The notes below the pieces were generated by a model. That model ran no database searches. It worked only from the letters and a program-made list of their open reading frames with translations, and was not told the DNA's origin. Shown here piece after piece: positions 16,929 through 28,830 of a stretch of 64,000 nucleotides of DNA (its first letter is position 1; every line of letters starts with the position of its first letter). Source of the stretch: Brenneria izadpanahii. GTDB taxonomy: Bacteria > Pseudomonadota > Gammaproteobacteria > Enterobacterales > Enterobacteriaceae. The translations under genes were made by a program, and so were the position numbers. Where the stretch lies: the NCBI RefSeq assembly GCF_017569925.1, contig NZ_CP050854.1:4836001-4900000 (forward strand). Reading direction: 5' to 3'.

Positions 16929-19199
16929 TTACTCTTCGCTACTGCCGCCGCCGATCCGCTTCGGCGCATCGACATCAATATGATCGATACGCTGCAAGCC
17001 GCGCAACAGCGTCCCTTTTCGCCCGCGTTCAGACTGGTATCGCTGTAAGTCGTTCGGGCGCAGAATCAGTTTTCGTTTGCCGAAGAACAACGTGACCGAC
17101 GACTGCGGCAGCAGCAGCAGCAGCCAGCTCAGACGATCCTTGCCGCTGGAGAAGTCCGCTGACGAAATAGACACGATCTTATTGCCCTTTCCTTTCGACA
17201 ACTGCGGTAAGTCAGAAACCGGGAACAACAGCATCCGGCCTGCGGCGGTGATTGCCAGCAGGGTATTGTCCTCGCCGTGGATCTCAAGCGGCGCCAGCAC
17301 CTTGGCATTATCCGGCAGCGTGATGATGCCTTTACCCGCGCGGTTGCGCGCCACCAAATCGTTAAAGGTGCAGACAAAGCCGTAGCCGGCATCGGAGGCC
17401 ATCAGCAGCGGCTGATCGTCCGCGGCCATCAGCACATGCTCGATGGTCGCTCCCGGCGGCGGCGTCAGCTTGCCGGTCAACGGTTCGCCCTGACCGCGCG
17501 CGGAAGGCAAGGTCAGCGGGTCCAGCGCATAGCTGCGGCCGGTCGAATCGATAAATACTACTGGCTGATTGGTTTTACCGCGGGCGGCGGAACGGAAGCT
17601 ATCGCCCGCTTTGTAACTTAATCCCGCCGGATCAATGTCATGCCCTTTGGCGCTGCGAACCCACCCCATTTCCGACAATACGATGGTGACCGGCTCCGAA
17701 GGCACGAAATCATGTTCGCTCATCGCTTTCGCTTCAGCGCGCTCTTTCAGCGGCGAACGGCGATCGTCGCCGTAAGCGGCGGCATCCGCCTGAATTTCCT
17801 TTTTCAGCAGATTGCTCAGCTTGCGTTCGGATGCCAGCAATGCCTGTAAATGGTCGCGCTCTTTCGCCAGATCGTCCTGCTCGCCGCGGATTTTCATCTC
17901 TTCCAGCTTGGCCAAATGACGCAATTTCAGTTCCAGGATCGCTTCGGCCTGGGTTTCGCTCAGGCTAAACTGGCGCATCAATACCGGTTTGGGCTCATCT
18001 TCGGTACGGATGATGTGGATCACTTCATCAATATTCAGGAATGCAATCAGCAACCCTTCCAGAATATGCAGACGCTTAAGCACCTTCTCCAGCCGGTAAT
18101 TCAGCCGGCGGCGCACGGTATCACGGCGGAACACCAGCCATTCCGTCAGGATTTCAACCAGTCCCTTAACGCTGGGCCGGCCGTCCAGACCGATCATATT
18201 CATATTGATGCGGTAGCTTTTTTCCAGATCGGTAGTGGCGAACAGGTGGTTCATCACCTGATCCAGATCGATACGGTTGGAACGCGGCACCAGCACCAGA
18301 CGCGTGGGATTTTCGTGATCCGATTCATCGCGCAGATCTTCAATCATCGGCAGCTTTTTCGCGCGCATCTGGCTGGCTATCTGTTCCAGCACCTTGGCGC
18401 CCGAAACCTGATGCGGCAGCGCGGTAATCACCGCTTCGCCATCTTCTTTTTTCCAGATGGCGCGCATCCGCACCGAACCGCGCCCGTTCTGGTAAATTTT
18501 ACGCACTTCATTACTTGGGGTGATGATTTCCGCTTCCGTCGGGAAGTCCGGCCCTTGCACGTGCTGCAATAAATCTTCCAGCGAGGCGCCGGGTTTATCA
18601 ATTAACGCGACGGCCGCCGCGGCGACTTCCCGGATATTGTGGGGCGGGATGTCCGTCGCCATACCTACGGCGATCCCGGTGGTGCCGTTAAGCAGAATGT
18701 TCGGCAGGCGGGCAGGCAGCATTTTCGGCTCCTGCATCGTTCCGTCGAAGTTCGGCACAGTGTCAACCGTGCCCTGCCCCAGTTCGCCAAGCAGGGTTTC
18801 CGCGTATTTGGACAAGCGGGATTCGGTATAACGCATGGCGGCGAATGACTTCGGATCGTCCGGCGCGCCCCAGTTCCCCTGGCCATCCACCAGCGGATAG
18901 CGATAGGAAAAGGGCTGAGCCATTAATACCATCGCTTCGTAACAGGCGCTGTCGCCATGCGGATGGTATTTACCCAATACGTCGCCGACGGTACGGGCGG
19001 ATTTTTTGAATTTGGCGCTGGCGTTCAGGCCCAGCTCCGACATGGCGTAAATGATACGCCGCTGTACCGGCTTCAGGCCATCGCCGATAAACGGCAATGC
19101 CCGATCCATGATGACGTACATGGAGTAATTTAGGTACGCATTTTCAGTAAACGTGTGCAGCGCAAGGCTTTCTGCGCCGTCATGCGTCATCTCACTCAT
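16929..19199 (-). CDS. parC: DNA topoisomerase IV subunit A
   Basis: ParC and ParE form topoisomerase IV, which decatenates daughter chromosomes. The protein is 756 residues (E. coli 752) and intact. The catalytic tyrosine is Y124 in [11 protein letters not shown]. The quinolone-resistance region reads [10 protein letters not shown] with S84 and E88 (E. coli S80 and E84), the sensitive wild-type residues. The C-terminal beta-pinwheel with repeated strands ([29 protein letters not shown]) is present. The start [17 protein letters not shown] fits the family. parC and parE are about 4.8 kb apart here, with an iron-receptor gene, mdaB and a LysR gene between. Confidence 0.97.
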   Translation of the reverse strand: MSEMTHDGAESLALHTFTENAYLNYSMYVIMDRALPFIGDGLKPVQRRIIYAMSELGLNASAKFKKSARTVGDVLGKYHPHGDSACYEAMVLMAQPFSYRYPLVDGQGNWGAPDDPKSFAAMRYTESRLSKYAETLLGELGQGTVDTVPNFDGTMQEPKMLPARLPNILLNGTTGIAVGMATDIPPHNIREVAAAAVALIDKPGASLEDLLQHVQGPDFPTEAEIITPSNEVRKIYQNGRGSVRMRAIWKKEDGEAVITALPHQVSGAKVLEQIASQMRAKKLPMIEDLRDESDHENPTRLVLVPRSNRIDLDQVMNHLFATTDLEKSYRINMNMIGLDGRPSVKGLVEILTEWLVFRRDTVRRRLNYRLEKVLKRLHILEGLLIAFLNIDEVIHIIRTEDEPKPVLMRQFSLSETQAEAILELKLRHLAKLEEMKIRGEQDDLAKERDHLQALLASERKLSNLLKKEIQADAAAYGDDRRSPLKERAEAKAMSEHDFVPSEPVTIVLSEMGWVRSAKGHDIDPAGLSYKAGDSFRSAARGKTNQPVVFIDSTGRSYALDPLTLPSARGQGEPLTGKLTPPPGATIEHVLMAADDQPLLMASDAGYGFVCTFNDLVARNRAGKGIITLPDNAKVLAPLEIHGEDNTLLAITAAGRMLLFPVSDLPQLSKGKGNKIVSISSADFSSGKDRLSWLLLLLPQSSVTLFFGKRKLILRPNDLQRYQSERGRKGTLLRGLQRIDHIDVDAPKRIGGGSSEE

Positions 19200-19673
19200 T
19201 TATCTCGTTTCCTCACATCGCAGCGCGATTAGAACGCTTTCCGACACGCTTGTTTGGCGGGAATAGTACCTTATCCGGCGGTCTCCTGTCACAGAGAACA
19301 AAGGCCGGCAACCTTAACGGCCGCCGGCGATGCGGCATCGCCGCCTGAGATTCATGCCGGTGAGCCGTTTTCAGCGCATCGGCCCAGGTTTGCGCGGCGG
19401 TCAAACCGGCTTCTCATGCTTCTCGTCTTTTTCCGTTTCCGAATAGTTGGCCGTTCCGCCCAACGACAAATAATGACATCCAGAAGACACTTTTATTAAG
19501 AGTTTTTAATAAAACCGCAATTGAAAAGACGAATGATAACTCTTAATGTTCGGTAATAATTATCATTACGGTGTTCCTGTGTTGTTACCAAACCCTGGCT
19601 TCATTTCCGCCGAAGTCCATTGCCCGCGTTACCATCCCTGGTCGCTGGAGTCGTCTATCAATAGAGTATCACT
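19200..19673. other. gene-free interval parC-TonB receptor
   Basis: A 474-base divergent region. The left part should hold the parC promoter. The right part carries a Fur-box-like site (19552-19570) and the receptor leader. No small gene with a ribosome site is visible. Confidence 0.45.
19552..19570. promoter_or_regulatory. Fur box
   Basis: GGTAATAATTATCATTACG matches the 19-base Fur consensus GATAATGATAATCATTATC at 14 positions, with all central ATNATCATTA positions conserved. It lies 103 bases before the TonB-receptor ATG. A second partial match (AATGATAACTCTTAAT) starts at 19532. Iron-replete repression by Fur is expected. Confidence 0.75.
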
Positions 19674-22058
19674 ATGTTAATCAACAAGAATTTCAAAAAA
19701 ATCATGCTCACCGGGATTTTGGCCGGCACAGCATTCAACAGCGCTGCCGCCGATACCCCAACATCTGCGCAAACCAATACGGCCAGCAAATCTGAATCGA
19801 CTGGCGACGTGATGACGGTTTATTCTCCCAAAGTTGAGAAAGAAGCCGGCAGCAAAACCACCATCACCGCCAGCGATATGCAGAAAGAGGGCGGCAATGA
19901 TTTCGGCACCATTATGCGCTACCAGCCGTTGATCAGCGCCACCGGCGCCAGCGGCGGCTCCAACACCGGCAAAAGCGGTTATACCGGAGATCGCGGCGGC
20001 TATACCGGCTATAACATCCGCGGGCTGGAAGCCAACCGCATCGCCATCGACGTGGACGGCATCGCGCAACCCAACGCCACGGGGCGGCCTTCCGTCGGTC
20101 GAACCGGCTCCAACACCTTCGGTATCGGCCGCGACTATATCGACCCCTATATGTATGGCTCCGTGGGCATCGAATCCGGCGCCACCGCGGTATCCAACCC
20201 CAATACTGCGCTGGGCGGCTCGGTGTCTTTCCTGCCCAAATCCGCCGATGATTATCTTTCCGCCAATAAATCAAGCTACTTCGGCTACCAGAGCGACTAT
20301 GATTCATCCAACAGCAGTTGGCACAACGGCATCACCGCCGCCGCGGGCGATGACTACCTGCGCGGCGTGATTGTGATCAGCCGCCGCGACGGCCAGGAAA
20401 CCGAAAACAACAGCGGCACCATCGATGCCTATCCGGCCAACTGGCACTCCGACGCGATAATGGCGTCCGGCATTTGGCAGGCGACGGATACCCATCAATT
20501 GACCGGCACGCTGGATTACTACCACAAAACCAACCATACCAACTATGACTACTGGGGCACCAGCACCAGCACAATCTACGGCAGAGCGCAGCAGAGCAGC
20601 CAGACCCGTCGCTGGAGCGCCAGCCTGAAAGATCGCTGGACGCCAACCGACAACCCGCTGATCGATCTGGCTGAAACCAAGGCGTACTACCAGCAGACCG
20701 AAGCGCACGATAATACCTGGGCGCCGGCAACCACCGGCGCCACCGCGGCTGAGGCTCACCGCATCTATTCCGATTACAATGTGAAGACCTACGGTTTGGA
20801 AACCAAGATGTCCAAAGAATGGGGCATCCATAATCTGAATTGGGGCTTGAACGCCAGCGAATCGAAAACAGAACGCCCGTATCGCCTCGATCCGGAGTTA
20901 ACCTCGTACAATGACATATCCAAACCAGAAGCGGATAGCCGCACTTATATTCTGGGCGGTTTCGTACAGGACACAATGACCTGGGATCTGGCCGGCCATG
21001 ACTTCTCGGTGGTGCCGGCGGTGCGTGTGGCCTATCAAAACAGCAAGGCCACCAATTTGTCCAATATGAGCGGTGGCGACGCCAACGTTTCCGATTCGGA
21101 CGTGCAAAAACTCTACGGCGAAGGGTTCAGCGATTCGCAGGTGTTGCCTTCCCTGAGCTTCCTGTATGACATTACGCCAAAACTGACCACCTATCTGCAA
21201 TACAAGCGCGGCGCACAGTTCCCCAACGCCAGCCAGTTGTATGGTTCTTATAACCTGACGGCAAACTATGCGACGGCTTACGGCGCACAATATGCGCTGC
21301 TGGGCAGCCCCGAGCTGGAAACCGAAACCAGCAATAACTTCGAGCTGGGCCTGAAAGGGGAAGCGGTTGAAGGGATTACGGTCAGCGCCGCCGCGTTCTA
21401 CAATGACTATAAAAACTTCATTGACTACACCCGTTACTCCCGGACGGCCAATCCGGAAAAATTCACCAACGTACCGAGCAATATCAACATCGTCTATCAG
21501 GCGGAAAATCGTGATAAAGCCTATATTTACGGCGGTGAAATCAGTACCAAATTCAACTTCGGCACCTGGTTCGAACAGGTTAACGGTTTAAGTGCGCGCT
21601 TGGCGTTCGGTTACGCCGAAGGCGCATCCAAATCCAGCTACCTGGGAGACAAATATGTCGATCTGGCCAGCGTAGCGCCGATGAAAGCCATCGTAGGCGT
21701 CGCCTATGACGATCCGTACGGAAACTATGGCGCCGCGCTGACCGCGACGTTCAACAAAGGCAAACAAGCCTCTTACACCAACCGCCAGAGCTATAACAAC
21801 AGCGGCACGCCAATTACCGATTCCACAAGCGAGTATATGCGGGTGCCCGGCTACGGCCTGGTGGATCTGACCGCTTACTACCGCGTGTCCAAAAACGTGA
21901 AGCTGAGCGGCGGCATCTACAATATTACCGATCGCAAATACTGGAACTATCCAAGCAGCCACAGCTTGGAAAACGCCAACACCCAGGATCTGTACGATCA
22001 GGCGCTGTCCGTCGCGCCGGGCCGCACTTTCCAGCTTGGGGTTAACGTTGATTTCTAA
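19674..22058 (+). CDS. TonB-dependent outer-membrane receptor, haem/haemoglobin type
   Basis: A 794-residue outer-membrane receptor. A signal peptide (about residues 1-26, ending SAAA) precedes a short linker and a TonB box-like VMTVYSPK near 46. The plug domain (about 60-190) contains GYNIRGLEANRIAIDVDGI, typical of the haemoglobin/transferrin/lactoferrin receptor family. A 22-strand barrel follows, ending in the aromatic-terminated VNVDF. An FRAP/NPNL-like region occurs as RGAQFPNASQLYGS. The upstream Fur box supports an iron role. Haem or haemoprotein uptake is the best family guess, but no hemophore, TonB or ABC genes are adjacent, so the ligand is unproven. Confidence 0.88.
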   Translation: MLINKNFKKIMLTGILAGTAFNSAAADTPTSAQTNTASKSESTGDVMTVYSPKVEKEAGSKTTITASDMQKEGGNDFGTIMRYQPLISATGASGGSNTGKSGYTGDRGGYTGYNIRGLEANRIAIDVDGIAQPNATGRPSVGRTGSNTFGIGRDYIDPYMYGSVGIESGATAVSNPNTALGGSVSFLPKSADDYLSANKSSYFGYQSDYDSSNSSWHNGITAAAGDDYLRGVIVISRRDGQETENNSGTIDAYPANWHSDAIMASGIWQATDTHQLTGTLDYYHKTNHTNYDYWGTSTSTIYGRAQQSSQTRRWSASLKDRWTPTDNPLIDLAETKAYYQQTEAHDNTWAPATTGATAAEAHRIYSDYNVKTYGLETKMSKEWGIHNLNWGLNASESKTERPYRLDPELTSYNDISKPEADSRTYILGGFVQDTMTWDLAGHDFSVVPAVRVAYQNSKATNLSNMSGGDANVSDSDVQKLYGEGFSDSQVLPSLSFLYDITPKLTTYLQYKRGAQFPNASQLYGSYNLTANYATAYGAQYALLGSPELETETSNNFELGLKGEAVEGITVSAAAFYNDYKNFIDYTRYSRTANPEKFTNVPSNINIVYQAENRDKAYIYGGEISTKFNFGTWFEQVNGLSARLAFGYAEGASKSSYLGDKYVDLASVAPMKAIVGVAYDDPYGNYGAALTATFNKGKQASYTNRQSYNNSGTPITDSTSEYMRVPGYGLVDLTAYYRVSKNVKLSGGIYNITDRKYWNYPSSHSLENANTQDLYDQALSVAPGRTFQLGVNVDF

Positions 22059-22070
22059 TTAATGGCCTAT

Positions 22071-22093
22071 GGCGGAGCCGGCCCGGCTCCGCC
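22071..22093 (+). terminator. GC-rich hairpin after the receptor gene
   Basis: A perfect 10-base stem, GGCGGAGCCG (22071-22080) and CGGCTCCGCC (22084-22093), with a GCC loop, starts 12 bases after the receptor stop. No U-run follows directly; the next hairpin supplies it. Confidence 0.5.
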
Positions 22094-22104
22094 TATCTCC
22101 GCAG

Positions 22105-22142
22105 GGATAAGAGAAGGTTCGGCGCTCTTATCCTTTTCTTTG
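22105..22142 (+). terminator. intrinsic terminator of the TonB receptor gene
   Basis: GGATAAGAG (22105-22113) pairs perfectly with CTCTTATCC (22125-22133) and is followed by TTTTCTTTG. With the GC-rich hairpin just before it, this is a two-step terminator. Confidence 0.75.
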
Positions 22143-22334
22143 TCATGCGGGTTCATTCGGAACAGGATCTTCCGGATTTTCTCACTTATCCCGGCCGGGA
22201 TAACGAGATTATTGCGCCGCAGTCAACAGTGTTGTGACATATTCCCTATATTTTCACCCATGAAAATCTGCCAAACTGGTTCTTTATCAACCAGAATCCA
22301 ATCCAGGCAAGACAAATCCATAAGCGAGTCTACG

Positions 22335-22916
22335 ATGCATAACATATTGATTATTCATGCCGGTAAGGCATTTGGTCATTCCGGCGGCAAACTCAACAAA
22401 ACCCTTACCGAGGTTGCGATTAGCGAGTTACAGGATAAAGGCCACGATGTACGGGTGACCTGGGTCGATCAGGGCTATGACATCGAGCAGGAAGTGCAGA
22501 ATTACCTGTGGGCCGACGCCGTCATTTATCAGATGCCCGGCTGGTGGATGGATGTTCCCTGGATACTGAAAAAATACGTCGATGAGGTCTTCACCGCCGG
22601 TCACGGCTCGCTGTATGCCAGCGACGGCCGCACCCGTTCCGACAGCAGTAAAAAGTATGGTTCCGGGGGCTTGCTGCAAGGCAAGAAATATATGCTTTCC
22701 TTGACCTGGAACGCGCCGCTGGAAGCCTTTACCGATCCGCAGCAGTTTTTCCACGGCGTCGGGGTGGACGGCGTGTATTTACCGTTCCATAAAGCCAATC
22801 AGTTTATCGGCCTGTCGCCGTTGCCGACGTTCATCTGTAATGATGTGATCAAATCCCCCGATGTAGAAAACAACATCGCCCGCTATCGTCAGCATCTGGC
22901 AAAAGTTTTTGCCTGA
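22335..22916 (+). CDS. mdaB: NADPH:quinone reductase MdaB
   Basis: MdaB is a cytoplasmic FAD-dependent flavodoxin-fold quinone reductase that reduces quinones by two electrons. I chose the ATG at 22335 (MHNILIIHAGKAFGHSGG), giving 193 residues, exactly the E. coli length. The longer upstream frame is spurious. Typical stretches are DAVIYQMPGWWMDVPW, LYASDGRTR and KYMLSLTWNAPLEAF. It is convergent with a LysR gene 37 bases downstream, a pairing often seen around mdaB-like genes. In E. coli mdaB also lies between parC and parE. Confidence 0.93.
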   Translation: MHNILIIHAGKAFGHSGGKLNKTLTEVAISELQDKGHDVRVTWVDQGYDIEQEVQNYLWADAVIYQMPGWWMDVPWILKKYVDEVFTAGHGSLYASDGRTRSDSSKKYGSGGLLQGKKYMLSLTWNAPLEAFTDPQQFFHGVGVDGVYLPFHKANQFIGLSPLPTFICNDVIKSPDVENNIARYRQHLAKVFA

Positions 22917-22953
22917 CGGCAACCGCCCGCAACGACGGCGCAACGCCCGCCAA

Positions 22954-23850
22954 TCAAAGCGGATGTTGCGCTATTTTCTCACTGAGGAAATCCAGAAAGC
23001 AGCTAATCCGCGCCGCCAGCGGCGTATGACGGTAATACACCGCATTAACCGGCATGCGCACGTCCATCGTCTCATCCGCCAGGATCTGCACCAGACGCCC
23101 GCCGGCCAGATCTTCATGCGTCATAAAATCCGACAGACGGACAATCCCTTCGCCATGAAGCGCCAACTGGCGCAGCATCTCGCCGTTTGAGGCGGATACC
23201 GACGGCAAGATGGGGTAACAGTCCCGGTTACCGTCCTGCAGCGGCCAGTGATTGAGCCATTCCAACTGCGTAAATCCCAGACAGCTATGCTGCGACAGTT
23301 CCTCAACGCTCATCGGCGTACCGTGGCGGCGCAAATAGTCCGGGCTGGCCAGCACGCGCAAGCGGCTGCTCCCTAAAAAGCGGGCATGAATGCTGGAATC
23401 TTTTAAGACGCCGATACGAATAGCGACGTCCGTTTGCTGTTCCAGTAAATCGATAATGAAATCATCGCTGTTCAGCTCCAGCATTATCTGTGGATAACGG
23501 CGGCGGAATTCAGGGATGAGGGGGATGATGACGTGCTGCATGAAGGGGAAAGCCGCATTAACCCGTAACCGGCCGCAGGGCTGTTCATGGCGCAACGCAA
23601 TCTGTTCTTCGGCGTGCTCGACGGCGCGGATCACATCGCGCGCATGCTGAAGAAACATAATGCCTTCTTCCGTCAATGCCAGCCGCCGGGTGGTGCGCTG
23701 CAGCAGCGTGGTGCCCAATTTGCCTTCAAGACGACGCAACGCCCGGCTGATGCCGGACGTCGTCTGACCGAGCTGTTCCGCCGCCGCGGTGATCGAACCG
23801 GTGTCGACCACCACGACAAAAGCCTGCAATTCCTCAAGCGTCACTTTCAT
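22954..23850 (-). CDS. LysR-family transcriptional regulator
   Basis: A 298-residue LysR-type regulator. The winged helix is at residues 1-60 (FVVVVDTGSITAAAEQLGQTTSGISRALRRLEGKLG) and the substrate domain at about 88-290. The layout resembles the YafC/PecT-like subgroup that often controls oxidoreductase genes. It ends facing mdaB, so regulation of mdaB is possible but not shown by any site I can read. Composition matches its neighbours. Confidence 0.87.
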   Translation of the reverse strand: MKVTLEELQAFVVVVDTGSITAAAEQLGQTTSGISRALRRLEGKLGTTLLQRTTRRLALTEEGIMFLQHARDVIRAVEHAEEQIALRHEQPCGRLRVNAAFPFMQHVIIPLIPEFRRRYPQIMLELNSDDFIIDLLEQQTDVAIRIGVLKDSSIHARFLGSSRLRVLASPDYLRRHGTPMSVEELSQHSCLGFTQLEWLNHWPLQDGNRDCYPILPSVSASNGEMLRQLALHGEGIVRLSDFMTHEDLAGGRLVQILADETMDVRMPVNAVYYRHTPLAARISCFLDFLSEKIAQHPL

Positions 23851-23965
23851 TAACGTTTACCCTGCTATCGCGGCGGCCGCGAATATGCCCGATCTCCGCC
23901 CGGCGAGCGGGAAGATACCGCGCACATTCCGCGATTGGCGTCGGCTTGATTGCGCCGCATCAGCG

Positions 23966-25882
<1,917 letters not shown>

Positions 25883-25988
25883 TTAAATGAAAAGTGGTGA
25901 ACCGTACCGATGAGCGTTATTGCCAAAAACATGACCGGCAACGTTCGCCTGCGCGCCATCGCCATCATTGCTGCCGGCGCCCTGATGT

Positions 25989-26570
25989 TCAGTCTGCCGC
26001 GAGCCCCAAAAAATTCACTATGGGTGAAAAAAAGTGCTCAAATCCGACAAAGGCATGGTTGCCCCCTGATTCCACTGTTTGACGGCAGTCCGTGTAATAA
26101 GACACCGCCTGACGATAATCCAGTACTTCATCTCCAGTCTGAACCAGTAGCCACAACAAATCGGGCGACTCCAGCGGTTCAACCTGCATGACCTTCAGAT
26201 CGTAAACGTGCCGTGACTCTAGCACATATTGTTCACCGGTGTAGGGGTTCTGATATTCGCCCAAATAATCAAGCAAAAGCTCGAACGGTTTTACCGCCGG
26301 ATTCACCACCACGGCGGGTATGGTAAAGCACTGCGACAGCCAGGTGGCATAATAACCACCGAGAGAAGAGCCAACAATACCCAGCGGGCTACCGGCCCGT
26401 TCCATCACCAGCGATTCCATCATTTCAGCCGCGTCGGCCGGATAAGGCGGAAGCTGCGGCACCAGCATCTCAATGTCGGGATGATGGCGCGCCAGCCACG
26501 CTTTCAGCGCCGTCGCTTTGGTTGAGTTGGGCGTGCTGTTGAAACCGTGCAGATAGAGTAAAACCGGCAT
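25989..26570 (-). CDS. yqiA: YqiA-family esterase
   Basis: A 193-residue alpha/beta-hydrolase, the same length as E. coli YqiA, which hydrolyses palmitoyl-CoA and short esters in vitro. The nucleophile elbow is GSSLGGYYA (Ser about 74). The oxyanion start is [10 protein letters not shown], and the catalytic His is in [12 protein letters not shown] near the C-terminus. Its ATG overlaps the cpdA stop by one base (TGATG), so translation is probably coupled. parE follows after 127 bases. Confidence 0.92.
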   Translation of the reverse strand: MPVLLYLHGFNSTPNSTKATALKAWLARHHPDIEMLVPQLPPYPADAAEMMESLVMERAGSPLGIVGSSLGGYYATWLSQCFTIPAVVVNPAVKPFELLLDYLGEYQNPYTGEQYVLESRHVYDLKVMQVEPLESPDLLWLLVQTGDEVLDYRQAVSYYTDCRQTVESGGNHAFVGFEHFFSPIVNFLGLAAD

Positions 26571-27397
26571 CAGTAGCCATCCGAATTCATGTCGGGCAGG
26601 AATTCGCTGCCCTCCAGACGAAACACCTCGGTTTCCAGCCCGCCATCCGGCATTAAGTCCAGATAGCGCCAGCCCGGCGCGACATCGTCAATGGCGAAAT
26701 TCGTACAGTGCGGCTTAAACTGAACGCAGGTGGACGGCGTTGCCAGCAGGCGTTTCCCGTGCCAGTCAAGATCGAGTTCCTGATGAATATGCCCGCATAA
26801 GATGGTATTCACCAGAGGATAACGGGCCAGCACCGCGGCCAGGTTATGCGCGTTACGCAAACTGTGTTGATCAAGCCAGGTACAGCCGGAAGGGTGAGGA
26901 TGATGATGGAGTAAAAGCAGGGTAAAACGATCCGGCTGGCTTTGCAGACTACGCTCAAGCCATTCGAGCTGATAGTCGCTGAGTTCGCCGTGCGGCACGC
27001 CGAACACCTGGCTATCCAGCAAAATAATCTGCCATTTATCGCCTAACATCACATGCTTGGACGGCGCAATCCCCTCTTGGGCCAGCACATCGACCATCGC
27101 CGGCTGAAAATCATGATTCCCCGGCAGCCACACGCAAGGAGCGGACAATTGCCGGATCCCACGGGAAAAGTGGCGATAGGCTTCCAGAGAGTGATCCTGT
27201 GCCAAATCGCCTGTCGCGACGATCAAATCGAAAGGATATTGTTGCGCCTGAATGGCGGCCAACACCGCGCGATAACTGCGGTATGTGTTAACGCCAAGCA
27301 GTGTTTCATGCTCACCGGCAAAAAGGTGGGTGTCTGTTATTTGTAAAATCCTGATTCTGGCCCCACTCGCCACAGGAAGTGTCAACAGGCTTTCCAA
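26570..27397 (-). CDS. cpdA: 3',5'-cyclic-AMP phosphodiesterase
   Basis: CpdA hydrolyses cAMP to AMP in the cytoplasm and so tunes CRP activity. The protein is 275 residues, the usual length. All five metallophosphatase blocks are visible: [33 protein letters not shown] and CGHIHQELD. These supply the di-metal ligands. It is placed within nudF-yqiB-cpdA-yqiA-parE. Confidence 0.95.
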   Translation of the reverse strand: MESLLTLPVASGARIRILQITDTHLFAGEHETLLGVNTYRSYRAVLAAIQAQQYPFDLIVATGDLAQDHSLEAYRHFSRGIRQLSAPCVWLPGNHDFQPAMVDVLAQEGIAPSKHVMLGDKWQIILLDSQVFGVPHGELSDYQLEWLERSLQSQPDRFTLLLLHHHPHPSGCTWLDQHSLRNAHNLAAVLARYPLVNTILCGHIHQELDLDWHGKRLLATPSTCVQFKPHCTNFAIDDVAPGWRYLDLMPDGGLETEVFRLEGSEFLPDMNSDGY

Positions 27398-27427
27398 ATG
27401 ATGGTGTCCTTGGTTACTTAAATCTGT

Positions 27428-27850
27428 CTAACAAACAGGGATCGACATCGAACCATACGCCAAACAATATTTTAGCCAATCAGCAAGAAACTGATTAATT
27501 TGATGCTTTTCGTCACGTTGATGTAACTTCTTATTCGGATAATCATAACGTGCCTTGAAGCGGAAGATCTGCTGACTGGCACACACTTCCGCAACCAGCG
27601 CGTCATGATATAACCGCACCGTCATCATGGGCAGGCTCCAGTAGCTTACCGCAGGCGCAGTCTGTTGAATCTTAACCAAAGAGGTATAGCGGGTCGATTC
27701 AAGGATAGTTAAGCGATAAACGGTATTATTAACGTGATAAACCGCGGTTTCACCGACTTCGTCTATACGGGGCAGCAAACGCCGTAATTGCATGAAATTG
27801 GTTTCGCATAGCCTCATCATCGCCGGGAAATCCGGGGTATAACGCTTCAT
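27428..27850 (-). CDS. yqiB: DUF1249 family protein YqiB
   Basis: A 140-residue cytoplasmic protein of unknown function, conserved across gammaproteobacteria and the same length as E. coli YqiB. I chose the ATG at 27850 ([12 protein letters not shown]), 4 bases after the nudF stop. An in-frame start at 27871 would overlap nudF by 17 bases. The most conserved part is [21 protein letters not shown] followed by [20 protein letters not shown]. Its place between nudF and cpdA is fixed in Enterobacterales. Confidence 0.9.
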   Translation of the reverse strand: MKRYTPDFPAMMRLCETNFMQLRRLLPRIDEVGETAVYHVNNTVYRLTILESTRYTSLVKIQQTAPAVSYWSLPMMTVRLYHDALVAEVCASQQIFRFKARYDYPNKKLHQRDEKHQINQFLADWLKYCLAYGSMSIPVC

Positions 27851-27854
27851 AAAT

Positions 27855-28487
27855 TCAATCCACCCACTCATTTCTCAGTTTTTCATGGTGCAACGCCAGC
27901 CATTGCAGGGCAATGACAGAAGCTGCGTTATCGATAATTCCTTCCTCAACCCATTGATAACTCTGTTCGCGGCTCACTACATGCACCCGGATATCTTCAT
28001 TTTCCTCCGCCAGGCCATGAATTCCCGCCGCCGTCCTGGTATCCACTTCCCCTACCATAACAGCCAGACGCTCGCTGGTGCCACCGGGACTGGCAAGATA
28101 GTTGACGATGGGCCGGCAGCGCCCGACGACCAGGCCGGCTTCTTCCTGCGCTTCCCGCCGGGCGACATCTTCCAGGCTTTCACCCGGTTCAATCATGCCC
28201 GCCACCAGTTCCAACAGCCAGGGAGAAACGCTGCTGTCATAAGCCGCAATGCGTATCTGCTCAACCAGCACCACCTCATCGCGCACGGGATCGTACGGCA
28301 ACAGCACGACCGCATGCCCGCGTTCGAAGATCTCGCGGCTCACTTCATCGCTCATTTCACCATTAAACAGACGATGACGGAAACGATAGCGCACCAGTGA
28401 AAAAAAACCCTTGTATAATTCTTCACGTGCAATAATTTCTACGTCATCTTTATTAAAGGTGACAGGACTAGATTCTGAAGACGCCAT
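27855..28487 (-). CDS. nudF: ADP-ribose diphosphatase (Nudix)
   Basis: NudF cleaves ADP-ribose to AMP and ribose-5-phosphate. I chose the ATG at 28487 ([19 protein letters not shown]) because AGGAG lies 8 bases upstream. This gives 210 residues (E. coli 209). The Nudix box is complete: [23 protein letters not shown]. The ADP-ribose-specific stretch [12 protein letters not shown] is present. First gene of the parE operon, divergent from tolC. Confidence 0.94.
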   Translation of the reverse strand: MASSESSPVTFNKDDVEIIAREELYKGFFSLVRYRFRHRLFNGEMSDEVSREIFERGHAVVLLPYDPVRDEVVLVEQIRIAAYDSSVSPWLLELVAGMIEPGESLEDVARREAQEEAGLVVGRCRPIVNYLASPGGTSERLAVMVGEVDTRTAAGIHGLAEENEDIRVHVVSREQSYQWVEEGIIDNAASVIALQWLALHHEKLRNEWVD

Positions 28488-28693
28488 AATGCAACTCCTG
28501 TAACGGGTATCGATGGAATCCATCATTGTATGGCGAAAATGCCGCTCATCATACTCGCTGTTGTTTGTGCTAGATTTACATAAAATCAGGATCTATCCCA
28601 GCAGGCATTATTACTCAAGACCGTTTCAGTACGGCAAGTGCAAACTGTATATGTATGAAAGCTCTGCGCCGCAGGGTCTAAATAACACCGGAA

Positions 28694-28710
28694 CCGCCCT
28701 GATCGGGCGG
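28694..28710. other. GC hairpin in the nudF-tolC divergent region
   Basis: CCGCCC (28694-28699), TGATC, GGGCGG (28705-28710) form a perfect 6-base stem. It lies 121 bases before tolC. It could be part of the tolC leader or a boundary element; no U-run follows. The whole 343-base gap holds no gene. Confidence 0.4.
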
Positions 28711-28721
28711 CTCCCGGAAAT

Positions 28722-28740
28722 ATGGCACGTTCAGTTACCT
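28722..28740 (+). promoter_or_regulatory. candidate marbox upstream of tolC
   Basis: ATGGCACGTTCAGTTACCT fits the degenerate Mar/Sox/Rob consensus AYnGCACnnWnnRYYAAAY except at two positions. E. coli tolC is a known member of the mar regulon, which makes the site plausible. A TAGAAT -10-like hexamer follows at 28762-28767. By eye only. Confidence 0.4.
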
Positions 28741-28830
28741 AATCTTATTGGCAGATTCTGATAGAATCGGAAACTATTCGTCTACAGACAGCGCTATCAT
28801 AGAGACATTGCTGTACAACAAGGAACGCAA

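Noticed and set aside
17850..18572. Long open frame antisense to parC (240 codons)
   Set aside because: It lies wholly inside parC on the opposite strand, has no ribosome site and shows the composition expected of a codon-biased shadow.
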